Part shown: one piece after another, positions 9,547-18,491 of the stretch | Position numbering within the stretch: position 1 is the first letter of the stretch | Layout of the letters: each line of letters opens with the position of its first letter | Assembly: GCA_000993535.1 (NCBI GenBank) | Contig: LBWG01000003.1 | Span: forward strand, 1 to 51,536 | Reading direction: 5' to 3' | Length of the DNA: 51,536 nt | From: Candidatus Uhrbacteria bacterium GW2011_GWF2_39_13 | Lineage (GTDB): Bacteria > Patescibacteriota > Patescibacteriia > UBA9934 > GWF2-40-263 | The notes under the pieces: generated by a model | Database searches by the model: none | Seen by the model: only the letters and a program-made list of their open reading frames with translations | Told to the model about the DNA's origin: nothing | Position numbers and translations under genes: made by a program

Positions 9547-10149
9547 ATGAAACAGTCGTTTCTTGCTCTCTTGAGTCTCTTTCTTCTTCTAGGATCTGGA
9601 TGCGCTCCAGTTGCACAGGAGGAATCTTCAATCACTTTTACTTATCCAGATTCTGTGGAACAAACAACTCAAAATCCAACCTGGACTTTTCCAGGAACTC
9701 TTCCAGAAGCGCAAATCCAGAATAAACAAATTCGTCTTTCCACTAGCAAAGGTGAAATCGTGTTTGAACTTTTTGGGGATACCGCTCCTCAAACCGTTTC
9801 AAATTTTGTCTACTTAACTCAAGGTGGATTTTATAATGGTCTGACATTCCATCGTCGTGAAGAAGGGTTCGTGATTCAAGGAGGAGATCCAAATGGAAAT
9901 GGAACCGGCGGACCAGGATATAAATTCCCAGATGAATTGAATGATTCTTACACCTACGAACGCGGGATTGTAGCTATGGCCAACAGCGGTTCTAATACAA
10001 ATGGCTCTCAATTTTTTATCATGTTGGACGACACACCCTTACCAAAAGCCTATTCCATTTTTGGTCGGGTGGTGCAAGGAATGGATGTGGTAAACGCTAT
10101 TGCGGTAGGGGACGTGATGACACAGGTGACAGTTGAAGATAAACAATAA
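9547..10149 (+). CDS. peptidyl-prolyl cis-trans isomerase (cyclophilin type), lipoprotein
   Basis: Lipobox LLLGSGC; FVYLTQGGFYNGLTFHRREEGFVIQGGDPNGNGTGGPGYKFPDE; GSQFFIMLDDTP. Confidence 0.93.
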   Translation: MKQSFLALLSLFLLLGSGCAPVAQEESSITFTYPDSVEQTTQNPTWTFPGTLPEAQIQNKQIRLSTSKGEIVFELFGDTAPQTVSNFVYLTQGGFYNGLTFHRREEGFVIQGGDPNGNGTGGPGYKFPDELNDSYTYERGIVAMANSGSNTNGSQFFIMLDDTPLPKAYSIFGRVVQGMDVVNAIAVGDVMTQVTVEDKQ

Positions 10150-10234
10150 AAAGAAATCTAAAAACGCAGGAATTGATTCCTGTGTTTTTGATTTAAGAAA
10201 AGAAAAACCACCAAAGAGTGTTTGGTGGTTAGAA

Positions 10235-11104
10235 TTATCTTGAGGACACTTCCATCCTCGCGGCGATTTTGCCGGAAAATTCACGAAGCTCTTCTTGATG
10301 CTTTACGATTTCGCTTAAGCGCCCGTCCATCGCATCGACTATTTCGTCTGCTGAACGGTTGGTCTCTATAGAAGTTCCAAGAGGTCCCTCCAAAAGCAGA
10401 CGCCGGGTATACTCCATCAGATCCATGAGATATTTCTCATCTGATCGCAGGTCAGTGATCAGTTTCGTAATATCCTCCAAAGGGATCAGCTTCAATTCCA
10501 CTTGGTCAATGAGCCGATTGGTTATCTTCACTGTCTGATCCCGGGCTTCCATGTTGTGGAAGAAGGAACACAAGGTGGGGAGACGCTCATCAAGTAATTC
10601 TTTTGGTTTTTCGATTTCCTGTGCTCTTAATTTGAGTGCTTGTGTGTATCGGTAGATCCAATGAAAGAATCCAAAAGTTCTCCACATTACTGAACTGAAA
10701 TGTGAAGATGGAATCCAATTTGTTTCCACGTTAGGGTAAATTAATTTTGGAACAATTAACACCTCCCCGATGTTATCGTCAGGTATGTATTTTTTTATCT
10801 CAAAATATCCATTTGCTACAATCTGAAGACACCAGAACGACCCTACAAGAATCCATGTCCATACAGGCAGACCAAGAAAAAAAATGAAAATCGGACCGAT
10901 CGCATTGACGAATAAGTAGAGAAATACAAGTCCTGCGAGGTCATTTACTTTGAAGTCTTCCCACTCTTTAACGCGTCTCTCTCGTTCTTTTTCTCTCTCT
11001 TGAGATGATTCAATGGTTTTCTTCGCCTGGATGAGATTCTGCGGTAGACGATCTTCAAGTTTTCTGAATTTTTCTGGAAGACTCAAGAGATGCCTCCATT
11101 TCAT
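10235..11104 (-). CDS. hypothetical protein with two TM helices
   Basis: A TTGACA-N17-TAGTTT promoter sits inside the longer listed ORF, so the ATG at 11104 (MKWRHLLSL) is preferred. Confidence 0.55.
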   Translation of the reverse strand: MKWRHLLSLPEKFRKLEDRLPQNLIQAKKTIESSQEREKERERRVKEWEDFKVNDLAGLVFLYLFVNAIGPIFIFFLGLPVWTWILVGSFWCLQIVANGYFEIKKYIPDDNIGEVLIVPKLIYPNVETNWIPSSHFSSVMWRTFGFFHWIYRYTQALKLRAQEIEKPKELLDERLPTLCSFFHNMEARDQTVKITNRLIDQVELKLIPLEDITKLITDLRSDEKYLMDLMEYTRRLLLEGPLGTSIETNRSADEIVDAMDGRLSEIVKHQEELREFSGKIAARMEVSSR

Positions 11105-11179
11105 TGGGGATGGTTGATGTAAAGAACGACCTTTAAAACTAGAATTAAATGTCGAAAATGTCAATAGTTCTAACAAAAA

Positions 11180-11213
11180 ATCCGCCTTTCTCTTGAGAGA
11201 TTTGGGCGGAATA
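11180..11213 (-). terminator. rho-independent-like terminator (TCCGCC...GGCGGATTTTTT)
   Basis: Inverted repeat followed by a T run on the minus strand, downstream of the 11232-11753 gene. Confidence 0.6.
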
Positions 11214-11231
11214 GATCCTCCGACGTTCAGG

Positions 11232-11753
11232 TCACCTGTGATTGGTGCCTGTTTTTTTAAGAGCCGATGTTGTTGTTGCCACTGGTGGCGGCGTTGTCAC
11301 CAGTTTAAGTTTTTGTTCCCCCTTAATTTTTATGAGTATGTCCCGACATACACAATGACTATCAGGACAACGCTCCTCAGAACGAAGGATGTACCTTTCG
11401 CATTCCAAGCACTTCCACCCATCCCTAGAAGAGACTTTTTTTCGCTGACTCCACTCCATCCACCAAGCAGTAAGTATAAGGGTTTCTTCTATCTCTTTAG
11501 ATAGTTCCTTAAGTACATTTTCTTGAGGGATGAAACGATACCGAGAGGTTTGTTTGGGGGTCAGCTCAAACAGCTGGATCTCTCCTTCAAATAGACGCGA
11601 GACAAACGGGTGTAACCGTGTCCAAAGCGGATTCGGAAGTTCTCTTGGCGTGAGAACGTGCCCTATTCCACCATAGACGTGCGTGAATTCGATCCCGTCT
11701 TGGTCCATTTTGATTAGGAGAGGGAAAAGGGTGATACCGGTTCCAGTATTCAT
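11232..11753 (-). CDS. hypothetical protein with Cys-rich putative zinc-binding region
   Basis: WKCLECERY...EERCPDSHCVCRDI; internal ATG chosen because the longer ORF is antisense to the TM0106-type gene. Confidence 0.5.
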   Translation of the reverse strand: MNTGTGITLFPLLIKMDQDGIEFTHVYGGIGHVLTPRELPNPLWTRLHPFVSRLFEGEIQLFELTPKQTSRYRFIPQENVLKELSKEIEETLILTAWWMEWSQRKKVSSRDGWKCLECERYILRSEERCPDSHCVCRDILIKIKGEQKLKLVTTPPPVATTTSALKKTGTNHR

Positions 11754-11801
11754 ATGTCTCCTGTTGCAGTGATGAGCCCAAGAACCTGCTATAATACTAA
11801 C

Positions 11802-13202
11802 ATGCAAGGAACAATAAGTGAAAAAACATTCTATCAGTATCTGAAATGCCCAAATTGGGTTTATTTTGACGCATACGCACAAGCTGCCCGTCCGCATGAC
11901 GTGCTCATGGTCAAACTTCAAGATGATGGACTGATTGAAGAAAAAGAACGCGATCTTCTCACAGATCGTCAAGATTTGGTTGAGGTGACGGCGGAGGATC
12001 CTGATGAAGCGTTTGCTCAAACCCTGACGTTTATGCGGCAAGCGCGTCAAACCATTTATCATGGCGTGCTCGTTGATAAGCATTGGGTGGGACATCCTGA
12101 CATTTTAGAGAAAGTGGAAGGACGCTCTCACTTGGGCAATTATTATTATGTTGCAGCGGATATTAAACGGTCTCGAGAGGTTCGAGATGACTATAAGTTT
12201 CAGGGCTGTTTTTACGCTGAATTATTAGAACGCATTCAAGGCGTTAAACCGGTTCAGGGATATATTGTAACTCCTGAGAATCAGAGTCTCTCTTATTTAA
12301 TTGAAGAGTTTGAAGCCAAGTATGAATTAACTCTTACAGAAATCGAGAAGATTATTGCCGGCAAACGTCCAGCGCACTTTGTAACTTCAGGATGTAAGCA
12401 GTCGCCTTGGTATAAAGAATGCCGACACGAATCAGAACGCTGTGAAGATCTTTCTTTGTTGAATCGTGTCTGGCGCGAAGAGGTGTCTAAATTGGAAGAG
12501 GTAGGCATTCAAACGATTGGAGAGCTTGCACTCAAATCAATTCCAGAATTGGAAAAAATTGCCCCAGAGGTTAATTCCTCTCGTCTTGAAATGATGCGTG
12601 ACCAGGCTATAGCCATTAAAGAAAATCGTTACATTATTCGTGGAAATGTAGACTTGCCAGAGTCCAATATCGAACTGTATTTTGATATTGAAAGCGATCC
12701 ATTACGTGATTTTGACTATTTATTTGGTATATTGGAAGTAACTCCACAAGGGGAACAGTACCATTCTTTTTTTGCACAAACTCCTGAACAAGAAGGGCAG
12801 ATGTGGGCAGAGTTTGTTCATTTTATTGAACGTCATATTGACGCGCCTATTTACCATTACGGCTGGTTTGAAGAGGAGGTCGTTCATCGATTTGCGGCTA
12901 AGTATGGCATTGGAGAGATTGCTCGCGAGGCTCTGGAGACAAACATGATTGATCTTCTTTCTGTGATTCGTCCATCGGTTATTTTTCCTCTTTCTTTTTA
13001 TTCATTAAAGGATATTGCTGGATTTATTGGATTTGAATGGCGTAGTCATGATGCCTCTGGGGCTAATTCTGTTCTCTGGTTCGAAGAATGGCTTGAGAAA
13101 AAAAGTCCAAAACTTATTCAAAAGATTTTGGAATATAACGAAGATGATGTGCGTGCCACGTATCGGCTACAGCGTTGGGTGCGTGAACATGTGATCTTAT
13201 GA
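11802..13202 (+). CDS. TM0106-family RecB-like putative nuclease
   Basis: VAADIKRSREVRDDYKFQGCFYAELLERIQG, CxxxSPWYKECRHESERCEDLSLL and C-terminal RNase H-like ELYFDIESDPLRDFDYLFG...EYNEDDVRATYRL. Confidence 0.8.
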   Translation: MQGTISEKTFYQYLKCPNWVYFDAYAQAARPHDVLMVKLQDDGLIEEKERDLLTDRQDLVEVTAEDPDEAFAQTLTFMRQARQTIYHGVLVDKHWVGHPDILEKVEGRSHLGNYYYVAADIKRSREVRDDYKFQGCFYAELLERIQGVKPVQGYIVTPENQSLSYLIEEFEAKYELTLTEIEKIIAGKRPAHFVTSGCKQSPWYKECRHESERCEDLSLLNRVWREEVSKLEEVGIQTIGELALKSIPELEKIAPEVNSSRLEMMRDQAIAIKENRYIIRGNVDLPESNIELYFDIESDPLRDFDYLFGILEVTPQGEQYHSFFAQTPEQEGQMWAEFVHFIERHIDAPIYHYGWFEEEVVHRFAAKYGIGEIAREALETNMIDLLSVIRPSVIFPLSFYSLKDIAGFIGFEWRSHDASGANSVLWFEEWLEKKSPKLIQKILEYNEDDVRATYRLQRWVREHVIL

Positions 13203-13543
13203 AACATGCGTTTCTTTTATTCGTTTTTCTCCTTCTTTTTGTTTTAGGAGTTTTCTTTTTGTGGAGAGGATCTTTTTCAGAAACTATTGATCAAGGTGTT
13301 GTGTCCACACAAGAGCCAGTCAGGATACCGCCTGCAGACGAATTAACTCCCGCAGAACTCTCGCAATCTTCTTGTGAAAATTCTGGAGGTCGTTGGAATG
13401 AATGCGGTTCGGCCTGCCGTACGCAGCCAGAGGCTCCTTGTATTGAGCTGTGTGTTCCTTATTGTGAATGTCAGACTTCTCAAGAATGTCCTAGTGGATT
13501 TTCTTGTGGGGATGTTATTCAAGAAGTAGGTATTTGTTTATGA
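13199..13543 (+). CDS. membrane-anchored Cys-rich small protein (eight-cysteine-cluster-like)
   Basis: N-terminal TM, then CENSGGRWNECGSACRTQPEAPCIELCVPYCECQTSQECPSGFSC. Confidence 0.55.
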   Translation: MKHAFLLFVFLLLFVLGVFFLWRGSFSETIDQGVVSTQEPVRIPPADELTPAELSQSSCENSGGRWNECGSACRTQPEAPCIELCVPYCECQTSQECPSGFSCGDVIQEVGICL

Positions 13544-14463
13544 CAACATTTCGAAAAGGTTCCATTATCTTTATTCTGATGATTGTTTTTGCTGCAGGGG
13601 TCTATACTCAACGCACACAGATTTTGGATTGGTATAGAACGTTCAGCAAGCCTGATCTTCCCGTTTCTTTGGAGTATCAACAAATGCTGATACAAGATCA
13701 AAAAGAAAAAGATGCTGCACAAGATTTGATTCCTAAACAAGAGGAAGAAATAAAAACAGATGAAGAAGAACCATCATTTGAGGAAACCGTGATTGTTGAG
13801 GAACCAACGTCTACACAGTCTCAAGAACCAGCTGAAGAACCTGTCATCCAACCAAAAGAGGAAACAATACCAGAACCGGCAACGGTTCCTTCTTCGCTTA
13901 ACTTGGCCGTGCCGTTTACCTCACAAGCTCCAGATGGAAATTGGGATGAGCCTTATCAGGAAGCCTGTGAGGAAGCGAGTTTGTATATGACTCAGCAATA
14001 TTATGCAGGACAGCCGGAAGGGAAGATCGATGCAGATCGTGCAAGTGAGGAGCTATTAAATATTGTTGCGTTTGAGCGTGAATTGTTTGGATATTATGAA
14101 GATACAACCGCTGAGCAAACAGGATTATTAGCGGAAACGATGTTTGGACTCACTGCACGACTCATTCAAAATCCTACGATCGACGATGTAAAAAATGAGC
14201 TTGTGTTAGGACATCCTGTCATTGTTCCCGCTGCAGGTCGATTATTGGGGAATCCTTATTTTACGGCTCCTGGACCCATCTATCATATGTTGGTTATTCG
14301 TGGCTATACAGAAAATGATCAATTTATTGTAAACGATCCTGGAACTTCCCATGGAGAGGCGTTCCTTTACGATTTTGATAAACTTTTTTACGCTCTGCAC
14401 GACTGGAACAATGGGGAGGAAATTACGCAAGGAGCAAAGACGGTATTGATCCTTTCTCCTTAA
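13540..14463 (+). CDS. C39-like (peptidase_C39_2) family protein, membrane anchored
   Basis: VPFTSQAPDGNWDEPYQEACEEASLYM, HPVIVPAAGR, YHMLVIRGYTENDQFIVNDPGT. Confidence 0.75.
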   Translation: MTTFRKGSIIFILMIVFAAGVYTQRTQILDWYRTFSKPDLPVSLEYQQMLIQDQKEKDAAQDLIPKQEEEIKTDEEEPSFEETVIVEEPTSTQSQEPAEEPVIQPKEETIPEPATVPSSLNLAVPFTSQAPDGNWDEPYQEACEEASLYMTQQYYAGQPEGKIDADRASEELLNIVAFERELFGYYEDTTAEQTGLLAETMFGLTARLIQNPTIDDVKNELVLGHPVIVPAAGRLLGNPYFTAPGPIYHMLVIRGYTENDQFIVNDPGTSHGEAFLYDFDKLFYALHDWNNGEEITQGAKTVLILSP

Positions 14464-14491
14464 TCCAGTTTTTTTAAATGGCTATAAGCGT

Positions 14492-14977
14492 ATGTTGATC
14501 AATTATGTTCTTGGAGGATCACTAGGGGGACTTGTTGCTTTTATGTTTGCCATACCAGCGATTCTTTTGGAAATCACTGAGTCTGGTAAGGTAAAAAATG
14601 TTCCTCTTCTTGTTGATGTGAAAACAATTTTTGGACTCAAGATTCGTCATAAGCAGGAAGTTTTTTTTATTGGACTGCTTCTTCATTTGATTTTTGGTTT
14701 TCTTTTTGGGTTTGTCTATGTCTTATTCGTTGAGCAAGGATGGCTTTTTATCACGCATGCCCCTTATACAATTTTTTCGTTGATTGTTTTTGCTTTTTTA
14801 AGTTGGGTCGTTGTAGGAGTGATCATTTATCCTCTGTTAGGTTTAGGGATGTTTGGATTAAAAGAAGGTCCTCGTGTCTGGCTTGAAACACTTACTTCTC
14901 ATTTCATTTTAGCTTTTTTTTTATGGCTTTTGGTGCAGTATTTTCAACCATTCTTTTTTAATCCTCCATTATATTAA
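14492..14977 (+). CDS. integral membrane hypothetical protein
   Basis: Four hydrophobic segments. Confidence 0.55.
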   Translation: MLINYVLGGSLGGLVAFMFAIPAILLEITESGKVKNVPLLVDVKTIFGLKIRHKQEVFFIGLLLHLIFGFLFGFVYVLFVEQGWLFITHAPYTIFSLIVFAFLSWVVVGVIIYPLLGLGMFGLKEGPRVWLETLTSHFILAFFLWLLVQYFQPFFFNPPLY

Positions 14978-14979
14978 AC

Positions 14980-16188
14980 ATGTCAACGCAGGTCATTTCC
15001 GTTGGTGAGTATTTAGAGCTCGTCAATCAAACACTCAAATATATTCCCTCCGCGACCCTTCAGGTAGAAGGGGAAGTTTCCGATTATCGGGTGGCTCAGG
15101 GTAAATGGGTGAGTTTTGATTTGAAAGATGAAACCACTGAGGCTGTCTTGAAGTGTTTTATGACCACTTGGCAGTTGAAGACACCTTTAGAGGATGGAAT
15201 GCGCGTACAGGTTAAAGGGTATCCGAAAGTGTATGAGCGTTTTGGAACGTTTAAAATGAATGTTCAAGACGTTGAACTTGTGGGTGAAGGAGCATTACGT
15301 CGTGCTTACGAACTTTTAAAAAAGAAACTTGAAACCGAAGGATTATTTGATATTTCTCGAAAACGATCCTTAACAAGATTTCCCCAGCGAATTGGTCTTA
15401 TTACTTCTCGCGATGCTGCCGCTTATGGAGATTTTATTCGTATTCTCAATAATCGTTGGGGAGGTGTTCATCTTCTCTTTGCTCATGTTCATGTGCAAGG
15501 CAAGGAGGCTGTTGGGGAAATAGTAGAAGCTTTTTCTTTTTTTAATAAACTCTCTTCAGAACAGCGGCCTGATGTGCTTGTCTTGACCCGAGGCGGAGGA
15601 GGTCTTGAAGATCTTCATGCGTTTAATGATGAAGACGTGGCACGTGCGATCTATGCTTCTGTTATTCCTGTGGTGTGTGCCGTTGGTCATGAGCGTGACG
15701 AATCGTTGGCAGATTTTGTGGCCGATGTTCGTGCCTCTACTCCTTCTAACGCGGCTGAGCGCGTGGTTCCTTCTCGTCAGGATGTTCTCTATGAGATTGA
15801 GACATTGACCCGACACATGGAATCTCGTCTTTCTGATGTGATTCAAGACTATAGTTATGTGATTGAACGAGCTACTCAGTTGATTGGTTTTATTCTGGAA
15901 CAACAAAAGCAGCGTCTTTTGCGTGCAACAGAGGGTATTCTTTTCGCAACTCAACAATGGTTTATGCGTATGAAAACCAAACGTGAAGCATACGAAAGGA
16001 TATTGCGACAAGTGGATCCAAAAAGAGTACTTTCCAGAGGATATAGTCTTGTTTTTTCCCATGGCACGGTTGTAAAAGAAGCAACACAACTTGAAGTTGG
16101 CGGTGAAATTACGGTACAATTTGCTTCAAGCCTAGCAGAAGCCCGAGTGTTAAGGATAAATGGAAAAGGACAGCAAAAACTGGTCTAG
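14980..16188 (+). CDS. xseA: exodeoxyribonuclease VII large subunit
   Basis: OB-fold start VSDYR...WVSFDLKD, RIGLITSRDAAAYGDF, VLTRGGGGLEDL, PVVCAVGHERDESLADFVADVRASTPSNAAE. Confidence 0.93.
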   Translation: MSTQVISVGEYLELVNQTLKYIPSATLQVEGEVSDYRVAQGKWVSFDLKDETTEAVLKCFMTTWQLKTPLEDGMRVQVKGYPKVYERFGTFKMNVQDVELVGEGALRRAYELLKKKLETEGLFDISRKRSLTRFPQRIGLITSRDAAAYGDFIRILNNRWGGVHLLFAHVHVQGKEAVGEIVEAFSFFNKLSSEQRPDVLVLTRGGGGLEDLHAFNDEDVARAIYASVIPVVCAVGHERDESLADFVADVRASTPSNAAERVVPSRQDVLYEIETLTRHMESRLSDVIQDYSYVIERATQLIGFILEQQKQRLLRATEGILFATQQWFMRMKTKREAYERILRQVDPKRVLSRGYSLVFSHGTVVKEATQLEVGGEITVQFASSLAEARVLRINGKGQQKLV

Positions 16189-16208
16189 ATCCTATAAATG
16201 AAAAACGT

Positions 16209-16418
16209 ATGAGCGTAAAGAAAAAGCCTATTCATTTCACCACAGCGTTTGAAGAACTGGAACAAATTACGAAGTGGTTTGATTCAGAACAACAGCTTGA
16301 TTTGGATATGGGGTTAAAAAAGTTTGAACAAGGACTTGAATTGGCAGATGCATTGAAGAAAAAACTTGTAGAAGTTGAAAATAAAGTCGAAGAAATTAAA
16401 ACAAAATTTGTAACCTAA
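16209..16418 (+). CDS. xseB: exodeoxyribonuclease VII small subunit
   Basis: FEELEQI...LDLDMGLKKFEQGLELA; position after xseA. Confidence 0.88.
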   Translation: MSVKKKPIHFTTAFEELEQITKWFDSEQQLDLDMGLKKFEQGLELADALKKKLVEVENKVEEIKTKFVT

Positions 16419-16431
16419 TTTAATATCATCT

Positions 16432-16785
16432 ATGGCTTATATCCTTTTTCGATGGATCATTAATGCCGTGGCGCTCCTCTTGGTAGCTAATATTGTTCCT
16501 GGTTTCGCCATTGATTCATTTTATAGCGCTCTGATTGCCGCTTTAGTTCTTGGTCTGGTAAACGCTCTTGTTCGTCCTCTCTTTTTGATTCTGACCCTTC
16601 CTGTCACTATTTTGACTCTTGGTCTTTTTACTTTCGTGATTAACGCTTTCATGATTTGGTTAGTCTCCACCGTTGTCAAAGGTTTCACGATCGATGGATT
16701 TGTTCCGGCGTTGTTAGCGGCGTTGTTGCTCTGGGTTTGTTCTCTTCTTACCAATTGGCTTATTAAACAATCTAAAGAAAGTTAG
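16432..16785 (+). CDS. phage holin family (superfamily IV-type) membrane protein
   Basis: LGLVNALVRPLFLILTLPVTILTLGLFTFVINAFMIWL is typical of the family. Confidence 0.8.
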   Translation: MAYILFRWIINAVALLLVANIVPGFAIDSFYSALIAALVLGLVNALVRPLFLILTLPVTILTLGLFTFVINAFMIWLVSTVVKGFTIDGFVPALLAALLLWVCSLLTNWLIKQSKES

Positions 16786-16789
16786 CATC

Positions 16790-16813
16790 GACGCCGGTGG
16801 GCGTCTTTTTTTA
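16790..16813 (+). terminator. rho-independent terminator
   Basis: GACGCCGGTGGGCGTC followed by TTTTTTT. Confidence 0.7.
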
Positions 16814-16817
16814 AACT

Positions 16818-17528
16818 ATGTCCCATCCAAACTCTCTCAAGCCTTCTACTCTGGTTATTTCTGTTGGCGGATCGCTGGTTGTTCCAAATGGTGGTATTGA
16901 TCATGTCTTTTTGAAAGATTTTAAACACATGGTGACAAAACATGTGAAAAAAGGTTGGAGATTTGTGATTGTAGTTGGAGGCGGGGGTACGGCTCGGGCG
17001 TATCAAGAAGCGTCTAGAAAAGTAGGGAAATTAACACGTGATGATCTTGATTGGCTTGGGATTCACTCTACACGTCTTAATGGTCATTTGGTGCGCACGA
17101 TTCTTCGTGACTTGGCTCATCCTGTGATGATTAAGGATCCCACGAGTAAGTTTAAACACTGGGAAAAACCGATTCTTGTGGCAGCAGGCTGGAAACCAGG
17201 ATGGTCTACCGATTATGTGGCGACATACTTGGCAAAACGATTAAAGAGTCCGTTGGTTGTGAATCTTTCTAATATTGATTATGTGTATGATAAAGATCCC
17301 CGCAAGCATGAAGACGCCGAAGTGATTTGTCATATTTCCTGGGAGGAGTTTCGCAAGATGGTCGGTAATGAATGGGATCCTGGCATGAACGTTCCATATG
17401 ATCCTGTTGCCTCACGTTTGGCTCATCATTCAGGGATTAATGTGGCTATTTTAAACGGAAAAAATATGAAGAATCTCGATAGCCTCCTCAAAGGAGACCG
17501 GTTTATTGGGACGATGATTGGAAATTAA
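16818..17528 (+). CDS. pyrH: UMP kinase, archaeal-like amino-acid-kinase type
   Basis: VISVGGSLVVPNGGID, VIVVGGGGTARAYQ, WSTDYVATYLAKRL, VVNLSNIDYVYDKDPRKH, DPVASRLAHHSGI. Confidence 0.82.
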   Translation: MSHPNSLKPSTLVISVGGSLVVPNGGIDHVFLKDFKHMVTKHVKKGWRFVIVVGGGGTARAYQEASRKVGKLTRDDLDWLGIHSTRLNGHLVRTILRDLAHPVMIKDPTSKFKHWEKPILVAAGWKPGWSTDYVATYLAKRLKSPLVVNLSNIDYVYDKDPRKHEDAEVICHISWEEFRKMVGNEWDPGMNVPYDPVASRLAHHSGINVAILNGKNMKNLDSLLKGDRFIGTMIGN

Positions 17529-17551
17529 AAAAGAGCGTGTAAACAACAACA

Positions 17552-17782
17552 TTGCAGTATAAATTTATGGAATTTTTACGGAGAGATTTTAATTCTGAAC
17601 ATGAGTTTCTGTCTCGTTTGGAAAGTGATCAGACTAATATAGAACACAGATCGTTTGAAATGAAAGATGCAAATGGCGAAGTTCGTTTGCGTTCACAGGT
17701 TGAAACGAAAGAAGTAAATGGAGAGCAACATATTATTACCTTGCGTTTAGAGTCAAAAGACGGTTCAGAAGAAAATTTTTGA
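17552..17782 (+). CDS. small hypothetical protein
   Basis: 76 aa, co-oriented. Confidence 0.4.
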   Translation: MQYKFMEFLRRDFNSEHEFLSRLESDQTNIEHRSFEMKDANGEVRLRSQVETKEVNGEQHIITLRLESKDGSEENF

Positions 17783-17842
17783 ACGGTATAAGAGTTTATG
17801 TTATAGTATCTTTCTACGCTTAATTATTTAAGAAGAAAATTT

Positions 17843-18121
17843 ATGTCAGAAGTAAGAGATTCACTTCCACCTGAGGAACAAAAGGAAAGAGAAAGAATAA
17901 CCATCACGGAGGCACAAATTTTTGAAAAAGATGAAACTTTATCAGAATATGACTACTTAGCTGTACGGGCGGATGGTTCCGTTTTTGAAGAAGTTGCCGG
18001 TGATTCTAGAGAGACTCATTCGAAGTTTATAGGACAAGCAGATCGAAAACTCGGTTGGTCAGACGAATTTAAAGCAAAGTTGCGTGCACAACAAGAAGCT
18101 CGAGGAGTGAAGTTTGAATAA
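17843..18121 (+). CDS. small acidic hypothetical protein
   Basis: 92 aa ORF preceded by AAGAAAA; followed by a terminator hairpin. Confidence 0.5.
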   Translation: MSEVRDSLPPEEQKERERITITEAQIFEKDETLSEYDYLAVRADGSVFEEVAGDSRETHSKFIGQADRKLGWSDEFKAKLRAQQEARGVKFE

Positions 18122-18128
18122 TTTTTTT

Positions 18129-18158
18129 CAACCAAAAATTCTCTGATCACAGAGGATT
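18129..18158 (+). terminator. terminator hairpin
   Basis: TTCTCTGATCACAGAGGATTTTTT. Confidence 0.6.
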
Positions 18159-18172
18159 TTTTATTTTTTTTC

Positions 18173-18201
18173 TTGACACAAACTCTTTCTTTTTCTATAC
18201 T
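18173..18201 (+). promoter_or_regulatory. sigma70-type promoter of rplJL operon (TTGACA-N17-TATACT)
   Basis: Near-consensus boxes with exact 17-nt spacing upstream of the L10 leader. Confidence 0.85.
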
Positions 18202-18221
18202 TTTCCTCGAACTGAAGATTT

Positions 18222-18315
18222 ACCGTAGACCACAGGCGACTCTGTTGAAGAGTAGAAGTCCCGTGCAGGTGAGCATCTTTCCTTTTTAGAAGGGAAAACA
18301 AGTGTTCTACGGCGT
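18222..18315 (+). ncRNA. ribosomal protein L10 leader
   Basis: CCGTAGACCACAGGCGA...AGTCCCGTGCAGGTGAGC...TTCTACGG closes on itself and lies upstream of rplJ, in L10-leader-like arrangement. Confidence 0.72.
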
Positions 18316-18352
18316 AAAATCCGTAGTTTATTTATTTTTAAAGGTCGAACAA

Positions 18353-18480
18353 AGATCTTTCAAAAAATCATGATCTTACGGTTTACGGGCGCCCGTCGAT
18401 CCCACTCTCCCTATTCTAAATAGGGTTCGCGGGACTCGACAGCCCGTGCGCCGTAATCTCATTGATTTTTTGAAAGATCT
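18353..18480 (+). repeat. structured element copy 1 (hairpin with conserved GATCT / ATCTCAT internal loop)
   Basis: Perfect 18-bp outer stem AGATCTTTCAAAAAATCA/TGATTTTTTGAAAGATCT; nested stems TACGG/CCGTA, ACGGGC/GCCCGT, GTCGA/TCGAC, CCCTAT/ATAGGG. Confidence 0.85.
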
Positions 18481-18491
18481 CGATATTCATT

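Noticed and set aside
10151-10232. Structured intergenic DNA between cyclophilin gene and the next gene
   Set aside because: Explained by two converging terminators (ACGCAGGAAT...ATTCCTGTG and CCACCAAA...TTTGGTGG).
15556-16119. 187-aa minus-strand ORF
   Set aside because: Antisense to xseA, which has full conserved motifs.
18353-18480. Copy 1 as a simple rho-independent terminator
   Set aside because: No T-run follows, and it lies just before the rplJ start downstream of its promoter.
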